From assembly GCF_020991275.1 (NCBI RefSeq), contig NZ_JAJLQY010000012.1, positions 62,001 to 126,000 of the forward strand: a stretch of DNA of 64,000 nt, given 5' to 3'. How positions within the stretch are numbered: position 1 is the first letter of the stretch; each line of letters opens with the position of its first letter. The notes under the pieces are model-generated. The model ran no database searches. It was not told the origin of the DNA and saw nothing but the letters and a program-made list of their open reading frames with translations. Shown here piece by piece: positions 34,467-44,134 of this stretch. This DNA is from Actinocorallia sp. API 0066 (GTDB lineage Bacteria; Actinomycetota; Actinomycetes; Streptosporangiales; Streptosporangiaceae). The position numbers and the translations under genes were made by a program.

Positions 34467-36949
34467 CCGACCCCGACGAGGTCCGCGACCCCGCGTCCCC
34501 GCCCCCGCCCAAGGAAGACCCCCTGACCAGCGCCGACTTCGGACCGCGCGGTCTCAAGCTGGTGCGGAGCCAGACGGGCGGCGGCGCCCGCGTGCCCGCG
34601 CCCGCCCCGTCGTCCGACGACGACCCGCTGACCAGCGACGACTTCGGGCCCGGCGGGCTGCGCTCGGCCTGGCCCGCGCCGCCCGGCGCCGCCGAGGCCG
34701 AGACGGAATCCGAGCCCGCGTCCGAATCCGAGGCCGACGCCGAGGAGGGCGCGGAGCCCGTCGTCCTGGTGCCCCGGCCGAGCCCGGCCGACGACTTCGC
34801 CTCCCGCGCCCTGCGCGCGCCCGTCTCCGCCGAGGGCACCGACCCGTTCACGTCCGACGGCGCGCCCGGCGCCCGCCCCACCTGGGGCAGGTACGGCCGC
34901 GACACCGACGACGACCCGCTGACCAGCGCCGAGTACCGGGTGCCGCGCGCCTCCGAACTCGCCGCGCTGCTGGAGACCAAGGCCGAGGACGCCGCAGGGC
35001 CCAGGTTCGAGGCGCCCGAACCCGCCGGCGCGGGACGCGAGCGGCCCGCCGACACCCGCGACGACCAGCCCGTCCAGCCCGGCGAGCCCGAGCCGGACAC
35101 CGACGAACGGCCCGCCTCCACCCGGGACGACCTTGAGGTCGCCGAGACGGAGGAGCCTTCCTCCGACGACGAGAAGGCCGCCGTCGAAGAGCCCGCCGTG
35201 GAGGAGGAGCCCGCCGAGGCCGCGGAAGACGAGCCCGCCGACGACGCCGAGAAGGACGTCGCGGAAGAGGACGCCGCCGAGGACAACACCCCCGAGCCCG
35301 AGGACGAGCCCGCCAAGGAGGCCATCCCCGGCGAGCTCGGCGGAAGGATCACCGCGCTGGAAAGCCTCGTCGAACTCGGCGAAGGCAGGCTCGACGAGGA
35401 CCTGCTGGAGGAGGCCCGCGCTCTCCTGGACCGCGCGGGCGCCCGGATGCGGCTGTCCGGCGACCACACCGTCGTCACCCTCGCGGGCGGCACCGGCAGC
35501 GGCAAGTCCTCGCTGTTCAACGCCGTCTGCGGCCTCGAACTCTCCCCGACGGGCATGCGGCGGCCCATGACGTCGCTCCCGCACGCCTGCGTGTGGGGCA
35601 TGGACGGCGCCGCGCCCCTGCTCGACTGGCTGAACATCGACAAGCGGTTCCGCTACGCCCGCGCCAGCGCCCTCGACAGGTCCGGCACCAGGGCCGAAGG
35701 CTCCCTGCGCGGCCTCGTCCTGATCGACCTGCCCGACCACGACTCCATCCAGGCCGCGCACCGCGCCGAGGTCGACAGGTTCACCGGCGTCGCCGACCTG
35801 CTCATCTGGGTGGTGGACCCGCAGAAGTACGCGGACGCGTCACTCCACCACGACTACATCATCCCGTTCGCCCGGCACGCCGCCGTCACGCTGATCGTGC
35901 TCAACCAGGTGGACCGGCTCGGACCCGCCGAGGTCAAGGACTGCGTCACCGACCTGCGCCGCCTCCTGGAGGCCGAGGGGCTGACCGACCCGCGGATCAT
36001 CACCACCTCCGCCGTCGCCCGGGGCGGGGTGGACGAGCTGCGCGAGATCCTCGCCCAGACCGTCGCCGCGCAGAGCGCCCGCGCGTCCCGGCTCGCCGCC
36101 GACATCGACGCGCTCATCGAACGCTTCGAACGGCACGCGGGCCCGACCGACGCCGCCGACCCGGCCGCCGAGGTGGATGGCCCGCACGCCGAGGCGCTGC
36201 TGGACGCGCTGACCGTCGCGGCCGGGGTGCCCGCCGTCGCCGAGGCCATGCAGAGCGCGTTCGAGCTGCGCGCCGCCGACTACGTCGGCTGGCCGCCCGC
36301 CCGCTGGGCCGCCAGGTTCCGGCGCGACCCGCTGCGCACGATGCGGCTGTCGGAGCTGCGCGAGGAACTGCGCGGCTCCTTCACCGGACCGCTCGGCGCG
36401 CAGCAGGGCGGCGTGGACAGCGCCCTGCACGGCGTCACCGACGGCGTCACCGAGGACCTGCCGGGCCCCTGGCGGCGCTCGGTGCGGGCCGCCGCCCGCA
36501 CGCACGCCGCCCAACTGCCGGACGCGCTCGGCGTCGCGCTGCGCGAGACGGTGCCGTCGTTCAACCAGGTGCCGCGCTGGTGGTGGCTGGTCAAGTTCTG
36601 GCAGCGCCTCCTGCTCGCCGGGACGGCCCTGGGCTTCGGGTGGATCGTCCTGCTCGTCGTGTACGGCGCGTTCGAGGTGGCCGAGGCGCCCAGCGCGCTG
36701 ATCGGCGACCTGGCGATCCTGCCCTGGGTGGTGATCCTCACCGTCTGCATGGTCGGCATGGGCGCTCTGACGGCCGCCGCCTGCCGCAACGTCGTCGCCC
36801 TGTCCGCTGCCCGGCACGGCGAGCGGGTCGAGGCCCGGATGCGGCAGAGCCTGGAGTCCGTCGCCGACGAACTGGTGCTGCGCCCCGTCGCCGCCGAACT
36901 CAAGGCCTACGCGGACTACCGCAAAACGGTGGATATCGCCGTCGCGTGA
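34463..36949 (+). CDS. Membrane dynamin-like GTPase (DynB-like)
   Basis: The protein has 828 aa. The first 290 residues are acidic, Glu/Asp/Pro/Ala-rich and probably disordered, with three or four copies of a DPLTS(A/D)(D/E)(F/Y)GP-like motif (about 19, 52, 150). The GTPase follows: G1 LAGGTGSGKSSLFNAV (about 337-350), G3-like LIDLPDHDS, NQVDR (G4). Two membrane segments lie near the C-terminus (about 718-740 and 752-775), then a helical tail. This is the layout expected of the membrane member of a DynA/DynB pair, acting at division septa. GTGA overlap with the preceding GTPase gene. Confidence 0.85.
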   Translation: MTDPDEVRDPASPPPPKEDPLTSADFGPRGLKLVRSQTGGGARVPAPAPSSDDDPLTSDDFGPGGLRSAWPAPPGAAEAETESEPASESEADAEEGAEPVVLVPRPSPADDFASRALRAPVSAEGTDPFTSDGAPGARPTWGRYGRDTDDDPLTSAEYRVPRASELAALLETKAEDAAGPRFEAPEPAGAGRERPADTRDDQPVQPGEPEPDTDERPASTRDDLEVAETEEPSSDDEKAAVEEPAVEEEPAEAAEDEPADDAEKDVAEEDAAEDNTPEPEDEPAKEAIPGELGGRITALESLVELGEGRLDEDLLEEARALLDRAGARMRLSGDHTVVTLAGGTGSGKSSLFNAVCGLELSPTGMRRPMTSLPHACVWGMDGAAPLLDWLNIDKRFRYARASALDRSGTRAEGSLRGLVLIDLPDHDSIQAAHRAEVDRFTGVADLLIWVVDPQKYADASLHHDYIIPFARHAAVTLIVLNQVDRLGPAEVKDCVTDLRRLLEAEGLTDPRIITTSAVARGGVDELREILAQTVAAQSARASRLAADIDALIERFERHAGPTDAADPAAEVDGPHAEALLDALTVAAGVPAVAEAMQSAFELRAADYVGWPPARWAARFRRDPLRTMRLSELREELRGSFTGPLGAQQGGVDSALHGVTDGVTEDLPGPWRRSVRAAARTHAAQLPDALGVALRETVPSFNQVPRWWWLVKFWQRLLLAGTALGFGWIVLLVVYGAFEVAEAPSALIGDLAILPWVVILTVCMVGMGALTAAACRNVVALSAARHGERVEARMRQSLESVADELVLRPVAAELKAYADYRKTVDIAVA

Positions 36950-37057
36950 GCGAGTTATCCACAGAACGTGATTCTGTGGTTGTGGCGGGTGACCGCCGGG
37001 GGCAGGCTTGGTCTCGACGGGCCCGACCTGGGGCCCCCGAGCACACGGAGCTGTGCC

Positions 37058-37528
37058 ATGGACGAGGCTTTCACCACACTGGTCGGCTGGGTCGCAAGAC
37101 GCCCCCTGCTCACCTTCACCCGCACCGGAATCCCCTTTCTCTCTTTACGAGTAGGCGTCACCCCCGCGCGCCTCAACCGCACCACCGGCCACTGGGAAAC
37201 CGCCGACCCCACCTTCCTGGGCGTCACCTGCTGGCGCTCCCTGGCCGAGAACGTAGCCGCCTCCGACCTCCCCCCAGGCACCCCCGTCATCGTCCACGGC
37301 CGCCTCCGCGTCCGCTCCTACGAACGAGACGGCGAACGCCGCACCGCCGTAGACCTGGAAGCCATCGCCCTAGGCCCCGACCTAACCCGAGGCACCGCCC
37401 ACTACACCCGAACCCCCCGCCCCACAACATCCCCACCCACCCACCCCCCAGAAGCAACAGCACCCCAAGACGAGAACGAGGAGGAGATCACCCCCAAAAC
37501 CAAGAACAACGAACCCCACGCCGCCTAA
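37058..37528 (+). CDS. Single-stranded DNA-binding protein (OB fold)
   Basis: The product is 156 aa. ATG 37058 is preceded by GGAG. The OB fold covers about 1-110 (FTTLVGWVARRPLLTF, FLSLRVGVTPAR, FLGVTCWRSLAENVAASDLPPGTPVIVHGRLRVRSYERDG, AVDLEAIALGPDL), which is the SSB pattern. The tail is a Pro/Thr/Glu-rich, non-acidic-tip segment without the usual DDDIPF end. I believe an SSB paralogue near dynA/dynB is also known in Streptomyces, where SsbB helps chromosome segregation; check. The 3' half is extremely C-rich in the coding strand. Separate from dynB by 108 bp. Confidence 0.88.
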   Translation: MDEAFTTLVGWVARRPLLTFTRTGIPFLSLRVGVTPARLNRTTGHWETADPTFLGVTCWRSLAENVAASDLPPGTPVIVHGRLRVRSYERDGERRTAVDLEAIALGPDLTRGTAHYTRTPRPTTSPPTHPPEATAPQDENEEEITPKTKNNEPHAA

Positions 37529-38043
37529 CCCACCCCAACCCCAGAACCCCCGACCACCCACCCCACCCCACCCCAGAGCCCCCCACAGTTCAGCCCTCAC
37601 CCACCCCAGCCCAGAGCGCCCGAACCCAGCCCCCCAAGTCCCAGAACAACCCGAACAGGAGGACACACACCCCGGACATACTCCAGGTCAACCCTCAAGA
37701 TCCGGGCATCCCGGGTCCGTCCCGGAAGCCACCAGGCCGAAGCGGCCGAACCCGCCCCACCCGGACAAGTTCCAGAGCACCCCACACCATGAGTTCCAGA
37801 GCACCCCACACCGTGAGTTCCAGAGCACCCCACACCGTGAGTTCCAGAGCACCCCACACCGTGAGTTCCAGAGCAACCCGCACCGTGAGTTCCAGAGCAA
37901 CCCGCACGTTCGGGCGCCCCGGTGTCGCCCCGGAGGCCGCCAGGCCGGAGGGGCGGCGCCGGGCTCGCAAAGCGCCCGAACCCGCGGCGACGAAGGAGCC
38001 GCCAATAAACAGAGCTTTTTGGCGCGCACAGCACGCCTTGCAA
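37529..38043. other. Gene-free, C-rich, G-poor stretch after the SSB gene
   Basis: There is no supportable gene. From about 37380 to 37760 the plus strand is mostly C and A with very few G, including runs of CCACCCACCC type, and pyrimidine-C dimers occur almost continuously. This is the base make-up of Rho-binding (rut) RNA. The 24-bp tandem repeat follows. Looser copies of the unit (CCCAGAGC... with a CCC...AAC tail) can be seen between 37540 and 37690. Confidence 0.6.
37768..37911 (+). repeat. 24-bp tandem repeat, six copies
   Basis: The unit is AGTTCCAGAGCACC followed by CCACACCGTG. Copies start at 37768, 37792, 37816, 37840, 37864 and 37888. Copies 2 to 4 are identical, copy 1 differs by one base (ATG for GTG), and copies 5 and 6 carry AACCCG for ACCCCA; copy 6 ends divergently. 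Because 24 is a multiple of three, every frame stays open through it, but no gene is convincing. It has no spacers, so it is not CRISPR. Confidence 0.95.
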
Positions 38044-38067
38044 CTATCGTGTTACCTAACGTGATAG
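38044..38067. promoter_or_regulatory. Inverted repeat with BldD-like core upstream of the diguanylate cyclase
   Basis: CTATC-GT-GTTA-CC-TAAC-GT-GATAG is a 24-bp inverted repeat, interrupted only at the two GT pairs. Its centre TTACCTAACGTGA (38052-38064) has both half-sites of the BldD box (TnAC...GTnA) at the right spacing but not the inner C and G. It is 21-44 bp upstream of the start codon. Confidence 0.5.
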
Positions 38068-38087
38068 GTGGCCGGGGTGGGGGAAGC

Positions 38088-39377
38088 ATGACGGCAGTGC
38101 ACCAGTCAGCCTCCGATGAGCATCGCCGGGAGGGCGGGGAGTCCGGCCGGGGTCACGGGAGGTCGGCGTTGCTGGCGCAGCCGCCGTGGCTTGTCGTGTA
38201 TGTGTCGCTGATCGTCGCGTCGTATCTGTGGGTGACGGTGTGGCAGGTGGCGGTCACCGGGTTCCGGTTGTGGGACGTGTTGACGTGTGTGGCGTTGGCG
38301 TTGTGCTGCGCGGTCTGCGTCGAGGCGTCGCGGCGGTTGGGGATTCCGGCGGGGATCGCGCGGGATCTGCTGTCGGCGTGGTGGCTGCCCGCGGCGCTGC
38401 TGCTGCCGCCGGTGTACGCCCTGCTGATGCCGGTGCCGTTGCAGGTGTTGTTGCAGTACCGGGTGCGGCGGGCGCTGCTGTACCGCAGGGTGTTGGTGAC
38501 GGCGGCGCTGGGCTTGGCGGGCGCGGCGGCGTCGGCGGTGTTCCACCGGGTGGTGCCGGAGCCGTTGGCGGCGGGTCCGCGCTGGGTGGTGGAGGATCAG
38601 CGGGCGATTCTGGCGGCGGTCGGGTGCGCGGTGTTGTTCATCGTGTTGAACCTGTTGATCGTCGCGGTCGCGGCGCGGGGGAGCAGCCCGCAGGTCCGTT
38701 GGCGCGACGTGCTGTGGACGCGGGAGAGTTTTGAGCTCGACGTCGTCGAGTTGTGTCTGGGCGTGCTGATCACGATCTGCTGTGTGATCTCGCCGGCGCT
38801 GCTGCTGCTCACGTTGCCGCCGGTGGTGCTGCTGCAACGCAGCCTGATGCACCAGCAGTTGCAGGCCGCGGCCCGTACCGACGCCAAGACGGGTCTGCTC
38901 AACGCGGGCGCGTGGCAGCGTGAGGCGGAGACGGAGCTGTCCAGGTCCGAGCGTTCGCATGAGCCGCTCGCGGTGCTGCTCATCGACATCGACTACTTCA
39001 AGCGGGTCAACGACACCTACGGCCATCTCACCGGTGACCAGGTCCTCGTCGCGGTCGCGGCGACGCTGTGCCACCAGTTGCGCGACTACGACGTGATCGG
39101 CCGGTTCGGCGGTGAGGAGTTCGCGGTGCTGCTTCCGGGCGCGGACACGGTGGAGGCGTGCCGGGTGGCGGAGCGCCTGCGCGCGCGGGTCCGCCGCCTG
39201 GCGGTGCCCGCCGACGACAACACGGTGTCGGTCACGATCTCTGTCGGCGTCGCCCTCTACCGCACCCACGGCGAGGACCTCATCGAACTCCTCGCCTCCG
39301 CCGACCTGGCCCTCTACCGGGCCAAGGAGTCCGGCCGAGACCGGGTCTGCCTCCCCGCCGTCCGGAAATCCGGCTGA
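38088..39377 (+). CDS. Membrane diguanylate cyclase (GGDEF domain)
   Basis: The product is 429 aa from ATG 38088 with GGGGGAAGC upstream. Six or so hydrophobic segments occupy about 30-260, then a GGDEF domain covers about 270-425 with DIDYFKRVNDTYGHLTGDQVL, the active-site GGEEF (about 341-345), and an I-site RDYD exactly five residues before it, so product inhibition is expected. It should make cyclic di-GMP, which in sporulating actinomycetes holds BldD in its repressing dimer and delays development. No PAS or EAL domain. A BldD-like site in its own promoter suggests feedback. Confidence 0.92.
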   Translation: MTAVHQSASDEHRREGGESGRGHGRSALLAQPPWLVVYVSLIVASYLWVTVWQVAVTGFRLWDVLTCVALALCCAVCVEASRRLGIPAGIARDLLSAWWLPAALLLPPVYALLMPVPLQVLLQYRVRRALLYRRVLVTAALGLAGAAASAVFHRVVPEPLAAGPRWVVEDQRAILAAVGCAVLFIVLNLLIVAVAARGSSPQVRWRDVLWTRESFELDVVELCLGVLITICCVISPALLLLTLPPVVLLQRSLMHQQLQAAARTDAKTGLLNAGAWQREAETELSRSERSHEPLAVLLIDIDYFKRVNDTYGHLTGDQVLVAVAATLCHQLRDYDVIGRFGGEEFAVLLPGADTVEACRVAERLRARVRRLAVPADDNTVSVTISVGVALYRTHGEDLIELLASADLALYRAKESGRDRVCLPAVRKSG

Positions 39378-39461
39378 CCCCGCCCACCCCCGCGACCCCA
39401 TGCCCACCGTGCGCCTCGACGGGGGCTTGGGGAGGGGTGGGGAGACCATAAGGTAGGGGGT

Positions 39462-41123
<1,662 letters not shown>

Positions 41124-41132
41124 AGGCGGGCC

Positions 41133-41164
41133 AGGGGCCGTCCCGGAATGCCGGGGCGGCCCCT
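41133..41164 (+). terminator. Hairpin terminator after ettA
   Basis: A 14-bp stem (AGGGGCCGTCCCGG, one G-U pair, loop AATG) is followed by TTCTTGT. It starts 10 nt past the ettA stop codon. Confidence 0.8.
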
Positions 41165-41211
41165 TCTTGTACGATCAGTCAGTTCCCGGACTTCGACCCC
41201 CGAGGCAGGAC

Positions 41212-41661
41212 ATGGAAGACACCGCGACGCTTCCCGCGCGTGACACCTCGTACCGTCACCTCTACGAGTTCCGCGTTCGTTTTGGGGACATCGACTCCCA
41301 GATGCATGTGAACAACGTGAAGTTCCTCGGTTACCTGGAGGACGCCCGGTTGGAGATGTTCCACTCCGACCCGGTGCGGGCTGGTCTGGAGCCGGTGCGC
41401 GGCATGGTCGTCGCCCGGCACGAGATCGACTACAAGGTGCCGTTGACGGGTGTGCTGCATCCGGTCCGGGTGGAGAGCTGGGTGACGGAGCTGCGTGCCG
41501 CCTCGTTCAAGCTGTCCTACGAGGTCCGTGACGACGACAACGTGTACGCCACGGCGACTTCGACCCTCGTCGCGTTCGACGTGGAGGGCGCCCGCTTGCG
41601 CCGGTACACGCCGGCCGAGCGCGAGTACATCGGCAGGTTCGTCAAGCCCGCCGACGGCTAG
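41212..41661 (+). CDS. Acyl-CoA thioesterase, hotdog fold (YbgC/4-hydroxybenzoyl-CoA thioesterase type)
   Basis: The product is 149 aa, ATG 41212, with GAGGCAGGA just upstream. The hotdog motif VRFGDIDSQMHVNNVKFLGYLEDAR has the active-site Asp (DID), with MVVARHEIDYKVPL and YATATSTLVAFD further on. It should hydrolyse acyl-CoA thioesters in the cytosol; the exact chain is unknown. It lies 48 bp after the ettA terminator and seems to be transcribed on its own. Confidence 0.9.
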   Translation: MEDTATLPARDTSYRHLYEFRVRFGDIDSQMHVNNVKFLGYLEDARLEMFHSDPVRAGLEPVRGMVVARHEIDYKVPLTGVLHPVRVESWVTELRAASFKLSYEVRDDDNVYATATSTLVAFDVEGARLRRYTPAEREYIGRFVKPADG

Positions 41662-41808
41662 CCCGCAGGGCGCCGCGAGCGCACGGGTAGGGGCGTCATG
41701 CCCGGTTTCAGGGTCGGGTAAAACGCCGGTATCGGCCAGGGCGAAAGCCGGGGTCACCGGACGGGCCGCGAGTACTCTGGTCGCTCGCGATCTTCTCCGG
41801 GAGGCTCC

Positions 41809-42165
41809 TTGCGGCGGATCATGATGGTCGTGCTCCTGGGCGGCGCACTCGTGCTGGGGGTGCCCGGCGCGGCGTCCGCCAGTTGGTGCGTCAAGCCCGA
41901 CCCGCGGCCCTGTCACGGGGTGAAGCGCTGCACGTTCGGCGGCGACCCCGACGCGATGTACGTCACGGTGAAGGCGGCGTCCCGGAAGCTCGCGCTGCAG
42001 CGGGCCGACAAGGTGGTGCGCAACCTGCGCGCCGCCCACGTGAAGCCCAGGATCGTCGACGTGATCGCCAGGGTCGGCAAGCGGCAGGTCCGGGCCAAGA
42101 CGTACCGGCTGCCCGGCAAGCACTGGAGGTACTCCTACGCCAAGAACTGCTGGGTCGTGCGCTGA
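41809..42165 (+). CDS. Small secreted protein of unknown function
   Basis: The product is 118 aa. TTG 41809 is chosen because GGGAGG lies 4 nt before it; the in-frame ATG at 41821 would be too far. The Sec signal peptide is clear (MRRI, hydrophobic MMVVLLGGALVLGVPG, cleavage after ASA, about residue 24). The mature protein is basic, with four cysteines (CVKPDPRPC, CTF and NCW), so two disulfides are possible. I recognise no family. It stands alone and is convergent with the alpha-glucosidase gene. Confidence 0.75.
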   Translation: MRRIMMVVLLGGALVLGVPGAASASWCVKPDPRPCHGVKRCTFGGDPDAMYVTVKAASRKLALQRADKVVRNLRAAHVKPRIVDVIARVGKRQVRAKTYRLPGKHWRYSYAKNCWVVR

Positions 42166-42190
42166 GCTGAGCCGTCCGGCTGCGGGCGTC

Positions 42191-42219
42191 CGGGCCCCGG
42201 CGCGCGGTGGCGGGGCCCG
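42191..42219. terminator. Hairpin between convergent genes
   Basis: CGGGCCCC (42191-42198) pairs perfectly with GGGGCCCG (42212-42219) across a 13-nt loop. It lies in the 63-bp gap between the small secreted protein and the alpha-glucosidase stops. Moderate support because the loop is long. Confidence 0.5.
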
Positions 42220-42228
42220 GTCGGCGGG

Positions 42229-43722
42229 CTAGACGGTCAGCCAGACCGCGCCTCCGCCCTGGATCTTCCCGGCGGCGACGTCCCCGGCGGCGAGCAGCAC
42301 GGCGCCGTCGAACGGGACGGGCTCGTCGCCGAAGTTGACGGTGCAGGTGAGCGGGCCGCGGCGGAAGGACAGGACGTCGGGCGACGACGTCTCCAGCCAC
42401 TCCACGTCGACGGGCAGCGTGCCCCTGAGACGCCTTCTGAGGGCCAGGGCGCGCCGGTAGAAGGCGAGCATCGACTCGGGGTCCGCGGACTGCGCCTGGA
42501 CCGTCAGGGGCGCCCAGGAGTCCGGCTGGGGCAGCCAGGGCTCCCCGGCGCCGAACCCGTAGGGCGCGGCGGTGCCGGACCACGGCAGCGGCACCCGGCA
42601 GCCGTCGCGGCCCTTGCCCTTGCCCTGGAAGAAGATCGGGTCCTGCCGGGCCGCGTCGGGCAGGTCGAAGACCTCGGGCAGCCCGAGCTCCTCACCCTGG
42701 TACAGGTAGGCCGAGCCGGGCAGCGCGAGGATGAACATCAGCGCGCTGCGGGACCGTTCCGCCGGGCCGTAGCGGCTGCTGTGGCGGATCACGTCGTGGT
42801 TGGACAGCACCCAGGTGGGCGCCTTCCCGCTGGGCGAGGCCAGGCACGTCTCCACCGTCTCCCGGAACGCCCGCGCCGACCACGGCGCGAGCAGCAGGTG
42901 GAACTGGAACGCCTGGTGCAGCTCGTCCGGCCTGACGTACAGGGCGAGGTCGTCCGGGGACTCCGTCCACACCTCGCCGACGGCCATCCGCTCGTCCGGG
43001 TAGGAGTCGAGGATGGCCCGCCAGTCGCGGTAGATCTGGTGCACCTCGGGCCGCCCGTACATGGGGCTGCCGACGGCGTGGGTGCCGCCCTCGCCGAGGT
43101 CGGCCAGGCCCGGGTGCTTGAACAGCCCGGCGGCGACGTCGATGCGGAACCCGTCGACGCCGCGGTCGAGCCAGAACCGGAGGATGTGCTCGAACTCCTT
43201 GCGGACCTCGGGGTGCCGCCAGTTCAGGTCGGGCTGCGCCGGCGTGTACAGGTGGAGGTACCAGGAGCCGTCCTCGACGCGCGTCCAGGCGGGCCCGCCG
43301 AAGTTGGACTGCCAGTCGTTGGGCGGCGCGTCGCCCTCGCGGAACAGGTAGCGCTCCCTGCCGTAGCCGGCGAGCGCCTCCTGGAACCACGGGTGGGCCG
43401 AGGACGTGTGGTTGGGCACGATGTCGACGATGAGGCGCAGGCCGAGCCGGTGGGCGTCGGCGACGAGCGCGTCGAAGTCGGCGAGGGTGCCGAAGCGCGG
43501 GTCGACGTCGCGGTAGTCCGCCACGTCGTAGCCGCCGTCGGCGAGCGGTGAGGTGTAGAAGGGCGTGAGCCACAGGGCGTCGACGCCGAGGTCGGCGAGG
43601 TAGGGCAGGCGGGAGCGGAGTCCTTGGAGGTCGCCCTCGCCGTCGCCGTTGGAGTCGGCGAAGCTGCGGGGGTAGACCTGGTACACCACGGCGTCGCGCC
43701 ACCAGGGGGTTGTCGTTGTCAT
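42229..43722 (-). CDS. GH13 alpha-glucosidase (oligo-1,6-glucosidase/trehalulose-hydrolase type)
   Basis: The product is 497 aa, ATG 43722. The GH13 signatures are all present: DVVPNHTS-like DIVPNHTSS (region I), GFRIDVAAG (nucleophile Asp195), VGEVW (acid/base Glu250) and SNHD (Asp310). The N-terminus WWRDAVVYQVYPRSFADSNGDGEGDL is typical of intracellular alpha-glucosidases of the GH13_23/30 kind, and no signal peptide is visible, so it is likely to act on imported malto- or isomalto-oligosaccharides or sucrose/trehalose-like sugars. The exact specificity cannot be read. No transporter or LacI gene is adjacent. Confidence 0.93.
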   Translation of the reverse strand: MTTTTPWWRDAVVYQVYPRSFADSNGDGEGDLQGLRSRLPYLADLGVDALWLTPFYTSPLADGGYDVADYRDVDPRFGTLADFDALVADAHRLGLRLIVDIVPNHTSSAHPWFQEALAGYGRERYLFREGDAPPNDWQSNFGGPAWTRVEDGSWYLHLYTPAQPDLNWRHPEVRKEFEHILRFWLDRGVDGFRIDVAAGLFKHPGLADLGEGGTHAVGSPMYGRPEVHQIYRDWRAILDSYPDERMAVGEVWTESPDDLALYVRPDELHQAFQFHLLLAPWSARAFRETVETCLASPSGKAPTWVLSNHDVIRHSSRYGPAERSRSALMFILALPGSAYLYQGEELGLPEVFDLPDAARQDPIFFQGKGKGRDGCRVPLPWSGTAAPYGFGAGEPWLPQPDSWAPLTVQAQSADPESMLAFYRRALALRRRLRGTLPVDVEWLETSSPDVLSFRRGPLTCTVNFGDEPVPFDGAVLLAAGDVAAGKIQGGGAVWLTV

Positions 43723-43740
43723 GCGGTTCGACCTACCCGT

Positions 43741-44124
43741 TCACCCTTCGGAGTTCACCAGGCTGTGCGCGGCTCGGGCGAGGTACTCCCAGAGGATCTC
43801 CTCAAGCTGCGGGGGCAGCTCCAGGGCCGTCACCGCGTCGCGCATGTGGCCGAGCCAGGCGTCGCGCTCGCGCGGGCCGATGGTGAAGGGGAAGTGGCGC
43901 ATCCGCAGCCGGGGGTGGCCGCGGGTCTCGCTGTAGGTGCCGGGGCCGCCCCAGTACTGGATGAGGAACAGCGTGAGCCGTTCCTCGGCGGGGCCGAGGT
44001 CCTCTTCGGGGTACATCGGCCGGAGCACCGGGTCTTCGGCGACGCCCTGGTAGAACGTGTGGACCAGGCGGCGGAAGGTGTCCGCGCCGCCCACTGCCTC
44101 GTAGAAGGTCACCTGCTGGCTCAT
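43741..44124 (-). CDS. glbO: Truncated haemoglobin, group II (GlbO)
   Basis: The product is 127 aa. ATG 44124 gives [16 protein letters not shown] 44130 adds two residues. It has the TrHbO pattern: [61 protein letters not shown] (proximal His in RMRHFPF) and the group II Trp G8 in DAWL. It binds O2 or NO at a haem and may help oxygen delivery or oxidative/nitrosative defence. It is 10 bp downstream of the MscS gene on the same strand, so the two may be co-transcribed. The alpha-glucosidase gene follows 18 bp after its stop. Confidence 0.92.
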   Translation of the reverse strand: MSQQVTFYEAVGGADTFRRLVHTFYQGVAEDPVLRPMYPEEDLGPAEERLTLFLIQYWGGPGTYSETRGHPRLRMRHFPFTIGPRERDAWLGHMRDAVTALELPPQLEEILWEYLARAAHSLVNSEG

Positions 44125-44134
44125 CGGCACCAGC

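Noticed and set aside
37768-37911. CRISPR-like array
   Set aside because: The 24-bp units are head-to-tail without spacers and no cas gene is present.
37597-38043. A minus-strand protein with GCSGTHGV repeats
   Set aside because: The 24-bp repeat keeps every frame open, giving three equally long alternatives; no ribosome-binding site or codon bias supports one.
38027-38043. A second Nur-like box before the GGDEF gene
   Set aside because: It shares GCCTTGCAACTA with the transporter leader, but only one half (TTGCAA) is present; the other half is CACAGC.
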